Part shown: piece by piece, positions 59,018-64,000 of the stretch
Position numbering within the stretch: the first letter of the stretch is position 1
Layout of the letters: each line of letters begins with the position of its first letter
Origin: Dryocola sp. LX212
Lineage (GTDB): Bacteria > Pseudomonadota > Gammaproteobacteria > Enterobacterales > Enterobacteriaceae
Direction: 5' to 3'
DNA length: 64,000 bases
Assembly (NCBI GenBank): GCA_041504365.1
Contig: CP167917.1
Location: 744,001-808,000 of the forward strand
Notes under the pieces: model-generated
Databases searched by the model: none
What the model saw: only the letters and a program-made list of their open reading frames with translations
Told to the model about the DNA's origin: nothing
Translations under genes and position numbers: made by a program

Positions 59018-61222
59018 ATGGCGCGTTCACTCGTGGGACTTACAGTTAACACCTCAGTTCGTCAACTTGCACTGTTCGTTGCGGCCACCCTGGGCGGCGT
59101 CAGCGTATCGAGCTTCGCCGCGGATACCGCAACCAAGAAAGAAGACACCATTACCGTTATTGCGGCACCTGTCGCGCAGGAAGATCCGCTGGGCCCTGCT
59201 GCTACCGTTGCGGCAAAACGTACCGTGACCGCCACCAAAACCGACACGCCAATTGAAAAGACGCCGCAGTCTATTTCTGTTGTGACACGTGAAGAGATGG
59301 AAACCAAACAGCCGCAGACCGTTAAAGACGCTCTGAGCTATACGCCGAGCGTATTTTCTACTCGCGGCAGCTCATCTGCCTATGACGTTGTGTCTATCCG
59401 TGGCTTCACGACCTCTTCGACCGTCAATACCAACCAGTATCTGGACGGCATGAAACTTCAGGGCGATAACTACTCCGAAGCCTCCATGGACCCTTACTTC
59501 CTGGAGCGCGTTGAGCTGCTGCGCGGCCCGGTATCCGTCCTTTACGGGAAGAGCAACCCGGGTGGCGTTGTCAGCATGGTCAGCAAGCGTCCGACTACCG
59601 AACCGCTGAAAGAAATCCAGTTCAAAATGGGCACTGATAACCTGTGGCAGACTGGTTTTGACTTCAGCGACGCGCTGGACGACGACGGCGTGTACTCCTA
59701 TCGTCTGACCGGCCTTGCCCGCAGTGAAAACGCGCAGCAGGAAATGGTGAAGTCTAACCGCTACGCTATCGCCCCCTCTTTCAGCTGGCGTCCGGATGAC
59801 AAAACCGACTTCACCTTCCTGAGCAACTTCCAGAGCGACCCGCATGCCGGTTACTACGGCTGGCTACCGCGTGAAGGCACTGTGGTGCCCTATAAAGACG
59901 CGAACGGTAACGAACACAAGCTGCCAACTGATTTCAACGAAGGTGAAGACAGCAACAAGCTGGCGCGCCGTCAGCAGATGGTGGGCTACAGCTTCGCACA
60001 CGAATTTAACGATACCTGGACTGTGCGTCAGAACCTGCGCTACACGCAGGTTCATACGCTGTACGACTCCGTGTATGGCAACGGCTATATCTCCCCGGGC
60101 AAAATCAGCCGCGCCTACGTGCGTTCCGATGAAGACCTGAACAACTTCACCGTTGATACCCAGGCGCAGGCTAAATTTGCAACCGGCGCGGTCGACCACA
60201 CCCTGTTAACCGGTGTGGATTACATGCGTATGCGTAACGACATCGATGCGGATTATGGCTCTGCCAGCCCAATCGATATGCATAACCCGCAGTATGGTAA
60301 TGCTAACGTGGTGACTTTCTTCCCGTACGAAGTCCTGAACCGTCAGGAGCAGACCGGTCTGTACGTACAGGATCAGGCAGAATGGAACAAATTTGTGCTG
60401 ACCCTGGGCGGTCGTTACGACTTTGCGAAAACGTCTACCCTGACGCGCTCCAGCAATACTACTGCGGAAATCAACGACGAGCAGTTCACCTGGCGCGGCG
60501 GCCTGAACTACGTGTTCGATAACGGTATCGCGCCGTACATCAGCTACAGCGAATCTTTCGAGCCGGTATCGGGTGCGACCAAACAGGGTAAACCGTTCGA
60601 TCCTTCGATGGGCAAACAGTACGAAGCGGGTGTGAAATACGTACCGAAAGATCTACCGGTTGTGATTACCGCAGCGGTGTACCAGCTGACGAAAGACAAC
60701 AACCTGACTGTCGATCCTACTGACAACGCCTTCAGCGTGCAGGGTGGCGAAATTCGCTCCCGCGGCTTTGAGCTGGAAGCGAAAGCGGCCGTTAACGCGA
60801 ACATCAACGTGACCGCGGCCTACAGCTTTACCGACGCCGAGTACACCCACGACACGCTGTATGAAGGCAAGCGTCCTGCGGAAGTGCCGCGCAACATGGC
60901 CTCCCTGTGGGCTGACTACACCTTCCACGAAACGGCGCTCAGCGGATTAACCTTTGGCGCAGGTGCGCGCTATGTTGGCTCTACGTCCAGCTTCTATACT
61001 ACTGGCCCGCAGACTAACGAAGCCTTCAACGTAGCGAGCTACACGGTAGCGGATGCGATGGTGAAATACGATCTGGCGCGCTTCGGTATGCCTGGCTCGT
61101 CCGTTGGGGTGAACGTTAACAACCTGTTCGATCGTGAGTATGTCTCCAGCTGCTACCGCGACTACGCCTGCTACTGGGGTGCAGAACGTCAGGTGGTTGC
61201 AACCGCGACCTTCCGCTTCTAA
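59018..61222 (+). CDS. fhuA: Ferrichrome outer-membrane receptor FhuA
   Basis: FhuA is the TonB-dependent outer-membrane receptor for ferrichrome and, in E. coli, for phages T1, T5 and phi80 and for colicin M. The 734-residue product has a signal peptide ending SVSSFAAD, the TonB box DTITV, a plug domain (PQSISVVTREEME, LLRGPVSVLYGKSNPGG) and a 22-strand barrel ending in the C-terminal motif ERQVVATATFRF. The region matching E. coli gating loop L4 (about residues 353-370 here) is some 18 residues shorter and lacks its two cysteines. It is first in fhuACDB. Confidence 0.97.
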   Translation: MARSLVGLTVNTSVRQLALFVAATLGGVSVSSFAADTATKKEDTITVIAAPVAQEDPLGPAATVAAKRTVTATKTDTPIEKTPQSISVVTREEMETKQPQTVKDALSYTPSVFSTRGSSSAYDVVSIRGFTTSSTVNTNQYLDGMKLQGDNYSEASMDPYFLERVELLRGPVSVLYGKSNPGGVVSMVSKRPTTEPLKEIQFKMGTDNLWQTGFDFSDALDDDGVYSYRLTGLARSENAQQEMVKSNRYAIAPSFSWRPDDKTDFTFLSNFQSDPHAGYYGWLPREGTVVPYKDANGNEHKLPTDFNEGEDSNKLARRQQMVGYSFAHEFNDTWTVRQNLRYTQVHTLYDSVYGNGYISPGKISRAYVRSDEDLNNFTVDTQAQAKFATGAVDHTLLTGVDYMRMRNDIDADYGSASPIDMHNPQYGNANVVTFFPYEVLNRQEQTGLYVQDQAEWNKFVLTLGGRYDFAKTSTLTRSSNTTAEINDEQFTWRGGLNYVFDNGIAPYISYSESFEPVSGATKQGKPFDPSMGKQYEAGVKYVPKDLPVVITAAVYQLTKDNNLTVDPTDNAFSVQGGEIRSRGFELEAKAAVNANINVTAAYSFTDAEYTHDTLYEGKRPAEVPRNMASLWADYTFHETALSGLTFGAGARYVGSTSSFYTTGPQTNEAFNVASYTVADAMVKYDLARFGMPGSSVGVNVNNLFDREYVSSCYRDYACYWGAERQVVATATFRF

Positions 61223-61273
61223 TCGCTCTCAGGATGCGGCGGTTCGCCGCATCCATCAACAAGTTGGGTTCCC

Positions 61274-62071
61274 ATGCAGGACAAACACCCCCATCCCGAT
61301 ACCACATTCAGCCTTTCTGACGTCACCTTCCGCGTGCCGGGTCGTACGCTGCTCCATCCCCTCTCGTTCACCTTCCCGATGGGGAAAGTCACGGGCCTGA
61401 TTGGCCACAACGGTTCCGGTAAGTCCACGCTCCTGAAAATGCTTGGCCGCCACCAGAAGCAGTCGGACGGGGAGATCCTGCTTAACGATAGGCCTCTGGA
61501 CGACTGGAACAGCAAGGCGTTCGCCCGCCAGGTGGCTTATCTTCCGCAGCAGCTGCCTGCCGCAGAAGGCATGACGGTGCGTGAGCTGGTGGCGATAGGA
61601 CGCTACCCGTGGCACGGGGCGCTAGGGCGCTTTGGCGCGGCGGACCGCGAGCTTGTTGAAGAGGCGATTTCGCTGGTTGGCCTTAAGCCTTTTGCCCACC
61701 GTCTGGTGGACAGCCTTTCGGGCGGCGAGCGGCAGCGCGCGTGGATTGCCATGCTGGTCGCCCAGGACAGCCGCTGCCTGCTGCTGGATGAACCCACCTC
61801 CGCACTTGATATTGCCCATCAGGTCGACGTGCTGGCGCTGATTCATCGCCTGAGCCAGCAGCGAGGCCTGACGGTGATCGCCGTTCTGCACGACATCAAT
61901 ATGGCCGCCCGCTACTGTGATCATCTGGTGGCGCTGCGCGGTGGGGAAATGATTGCCCAGGGAAATCCGGCTGAGATCATGCAAAGCGAAACGCTGGAGC
62001 ATATTTACGGCATCCCGATGGGCATCCTGCCACACCCGGCAGGGGCTGCACCGGTGAGCTTCGTTTACTGA
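61274..62071 (+). CDS. fhuC: Ferrichrome ABC transporter ATPase FhuC
   Basis: FhuC powers hydroxamate siderophore import across the inner membrane through FhuB. The 265-residue product has Walker A GHNGSGKSTLLK near residue 44, signature LSGGERQRAWIAM, Walker B CLLLDEPTSALD and the switch His in VLHDINMA. Its TGA stop shares one base with the fhuD ATG. The 51-base gap after fhuA holds no terminator I can support. Confidence 0.98.
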   Translation: MQDKHPHPDTTFSLSDVTFRVPGRTLLHPLSFTFPMGKVTGLIGHNGSGKSTLLKMLGRHQKQSDGEILLNDRPLDDWNSKAFARQVAYLPQQLPAAEGMTVRELVAIGRYPWHGALGRFGAADRELVEEAISLVGLKPFAHRLVDSLSGGERQRAWIAMLVAQDSRCLLLDEPTSALDIAHQVDVLALIHRLSQQRGLTVIAVLHDINMAARYCDHLVALRGGEMIAQGNPAEIMQSETLEHIYGIPMGILPHPAGAAPVSFVY

Positions 62072-62970
62072 TGCCTGAATATCTCAATCCCCCTGTGAGC
62101 CGTCGTCAGCTGTTGACTGCGCTGGCGCTGTCGCCGCTCCTGCTGAAGGCCGGTTTCGCCCAGGCGGCCCCGGTTGATGTCAGCCGCGTTGTGGCCCTTG
62201 AATGGCTGCCCGTTGAGCTCCTGCTTGCGTTAGGCGTCACACCTATGGCGATGGCGGACAAACTAAATTATCACGCCTGGGTAGGCGAACCGAAACTGCC
62301 CGAAAGGGTCATTGACGTCGGGCTGCGCACGGAACCGAATCTCGAACTGCTTACCCAGCTGAAACCGTCGCTGATAATCTATTCCGCAGGCTACGGTCCG
62401 TCGCCCGATAAAATGGCCCGCATCGCGCCGGGAATGGGGTTTAACTTCAATGATGGAACGGGCAAGCCCCTGAGCGTAGCCCGCAAATCGCTGGTTGAGC
62501 TCGGTGTGACGCTGGGCAGACCGCAGGCCGCAGCCGAGCATCTGGCGAAGTTTGACCGTTTTATTGCCGATATGAAGCCGCGCTTTGCCGCACGGGGCGA
62601 TACGCCGGTGCTGTTGATGACGCTGCTCGACCCCCGCCATGCGCTGGTGGTCGGCGAAAACAGCCTGTTCCAGGAGGTCATGGATCTGCTGGGGGTGAAA
62701 AATGCCTGGCATGGCGAAACCAACTTCTGGGGTACGGCGGTGGTCGGCCTTGAGCGGCTTGCCGCCATCAAAGATGCGGACGTTATCTGCTTCGATCACA
62801 ACAACGATGCCGAAATGGAAAAAGTCATGGCGACCCCGCTGTGGAAAGCGATGCCGTTCGTGCGTCAGCAGCGTTTCCAGCGCGTGCCTGCCGTGTGGCT
62901 GTACGGCGCAACCCTCTCCGCCATGAACTTCACAACGATGCTGGCAAAAGCCGTAGGGAGCGAAGCGTGA
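62071..62970 (+). CDS. fhuD: Ferrichrome-binding periplasmic protein FhuD
   Basis: FhuD binds ferric hydroxamates in the periplasm and delivers them to FhuB. The 299-residue product has a twin-arginine signal (SRRQLLTALALSPLLLK, ending in AQAA). The class III binding-protein fold shows VVALEWLPVELLLALGV, VIDVGLRTEPNLELL and ETNFWGTAVVGLERLA. It overlaps fhuC by one base and fhuB by four. Confidence 0.97.
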   Translation: MPEYLNPPVSRRQLLTALALSPLLLKAGFAQAAPVDVSRVVALEWLPVELLLALGVTPMAMADKLNYHAWVGEPKLPERVIDVGLRTEPNLELLTQLKPSLIIYSAGYGPSPDKMARIAPGMGFNFNDGTGKPLSVARKSLVELGVTLGRPQAAAEHLAKFDRFIADMKPRFAARGDTPVLLMTLLDPRHALVVGENSLFQEVMDLLGVKNAWHGETNFWGTAVVGLERLAAIKDADVICFDHNNDAEMEKVMATPLWKAMPFVRQQRFQRVPAVWLYGATLSAMNFTTMLAKAVGSEA

Positions 62971-64000
62971 GGCGTCATCATGTCCTGTTTCCGGTCGTGC
63001 TGCTTGCGTTGCTGTTTATCGCGGCCCTCTGGCTGACGCTGCATAACCTGAACGTACAGCTCCCTTCGGCGCAATGGTCAAAAGCCTGGTGGCAGCCGAA
63101 TATCGACGATATCAGCCAGATGCTGTTCCATTACAGCTCCCTGCCTCGCCTGGCGATTTCGCTGCTGGTCGGGGCCGGGCTGGGGCTGGTGGGCGTGCTG
63201 TTCCAGCAGGTATTACGTAACCCCCTTGCCGAACCGACGACCCTTGGCGTGGCGAGCGGCGCGCAGCTCGGCGTTACCGTCGCAACCCTCTGGGCCTTGC
63301 CGGGCGGTTTCGAAACGCAACAGTTTGCTGCGCTGATTGGCGCGGGCGTGGTCGGCCTGCTGGTCTTTGGCGTGGCGTGGGGCAAGCGCCTCTCACCGGT
63401 CACGTTGATCCTGGCGGGGCTGGTCGTCAGCCTTTACTGCGGCGCGGTGAACCAGCTGCTGGCAATTTTCCACCATGACCAGCTGCAAAATATGTTCCTG
63501 TGGAGCACCGGGGCGCTGAACCAGACGGACTGGAGCATCGTTAACGGCCTGTGGCCGCGCCTGGTGGGCGGAATGCTGCTGACGCTCCTGCTGCTGCGTC
63601 CGCTTACGCTGATGGGGCTGGATGACGGCGTTGCCCGTAATCTGGGCCTGGCGCTCTCGCTGGTCCGCCTTGCGACGTTAACTCTCGCCATCGCCATGAG
63701 TGCCTTACTGGTTAACGCGGTAGGCATCATTGGCTTTATCGGCCTGTTTGCCCCTTTGCTGGCGAAGATGCTCGGCGCCCGACGCCTGGTGGCCCGGCTT
63801 TTCCTGGCCCCGCTGATTGGCGCGCTGATCCTCTGGCTTTCGGATCAGGCTGTCATCTGGCTGACCGGCGCGTGGCGTGAAATCTCTACCGGCACGGTTA
63901 CCGCTCTGATTGGCGCTCCACTGTTGCTGTGGCTGCTGCCGCGCCTGCGTACCGTCGGCACGCCTGCTTTGAATGCGGGGGATAACGTCCCGGCGGAACG
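62967..64000 (+). CDS. fhuB: Ferrichrome ABC transporter permease FhuB, 5' part
   Basis: FhuB is the inner-membrane permease of the system, a fusion of two BtuC-like halves. The window holds 344 codons, covering the first half and the start of the linker. The start is GTG in GTGA overlapping the fhuD stop. The sequence has the hydrophobic segments LFPVVLLALLFIAALWLTL, LLVGAGLGLVGVLFQQVLRN, and the cytoplasmic loop NAVGIIGFIGLFAPLLAKML that contacts FhuC. The gene continues past the window end. Confidence 0.97.
   Translation, partial: MRRHHVLFPVVLLALLFIAALWLTLHNLNVQLPSAQWSKAWWQPNIDDISQMLFHYSSLPRLAISLLVGAGLGLVGVLFQQVLRNPLAEPTTLGVASGAQLGVTVATLWALPGGFETQQFAALIGAGVVGLLVFGVAWGKRLSPVTLILAGLVVSLYCGAVNQLLAIFHHDQLQNMFLWSTGALNQTDWSIVNGLWPRLVGGMLLTLLLLRPLTLMGLDDGVARNLGLALSLVRLATLTLAIAMSALLVNAVGIIGFIGLFAPLLAKMLGARRLVARLFLAPLIGALILWLSDQAVIWLTGAWREISTGTVTALIGAPLLLWLLPRLRTVGTPALNAGDNVPAE

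Overview
The window is a stretch of enterobacterial chromosome. Gene order and protein lengths follow the Escherichia coli K-12 segment from ddlB to fhuB almost gene for gene (comparison from memory). The E. coli genes I would expect but do not find are yacH (lpd-acnB), yadD (panD-panC) and the yad fimbrial cluster (folK-panB). With the extra genes listed below, this points to an Enterobacter/Lelliottia-type member of the Enterobacteriaceae; genus and species cannot be fixed from the sequence alone. No rRNA, tRNA, insertion sequence, prophage or CRISPR array was seen.

Layout. 1-8.4 kb: end of the dcw cluster (ddlB 3' end, ftsQ, ftsA, ftsZ, lpxC), then a leftward DUF721/DciA-like gene, then secM-secA. 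8.4-17.3 kb: mutT, yacG-zapD-coaE, guaC, the pilus-assembly genes hofC-hofB-ppdD, nadC, and ampD-ampE. 17.3-19.7 kb: an accessory operon of a sugar/cation symporter and a cytoplasmic family 43 glycosidase. 19.9-32.3 kb: aroP, the pyruvate dehydrogenase operon pdhR-aceE-aceF-lpd, a gene-poor gap holding a 39-codon membrane-peptide ORF, and acnB. 32.4-37.3 kb: yacL, a two-gene accessory operon (Ser-Thr-repeat lipoprotein plus coiled-coil FKBP-like protein), speE-speD and yacC. 37.3-46.6 kb: cueO, gcd, hpt, can, yadGH, yadI, yadE. 46.6-58.8 kb: panD, panC-panB, pcnB-folK, gluQ, dksA, thpR, sfsA, hrpB, mrcB. 59-64 kb: the ferrichrome system fhuA-fhuC-fhuD-fhuB, with fhuB cut by the window end.

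Functionally this is core physiology: cell division, envelope synthesis and secretion, central carbon flow from pyruvate to the TCA cycle, polyamine and pantothenate synthesis, copper and iron handling. Several regulatory sites can be read directly: a PdhR operator, a TyrR box pair before aroP, a CueR-type promoter before cueO, a perfect CRP consensus between gcd and hpt, a Fur-like site before fhuA, and the SecM arrest motif.

The least explained parts are (i) the lipoprotein/coiled-coil FKBP pair at 32.8-34.9 kb, which carries two in-frame tandem repeats (6 bp x12 and 96 bp x4) and an FKBP fold that has lost several catalytic-pocket residues; (ii) the DUF721/DciA-like gene beside lpxC; (iii) the 39-codon peptide gene downstream of lpd; and (iv) a shortened FhuA extracellular loop.
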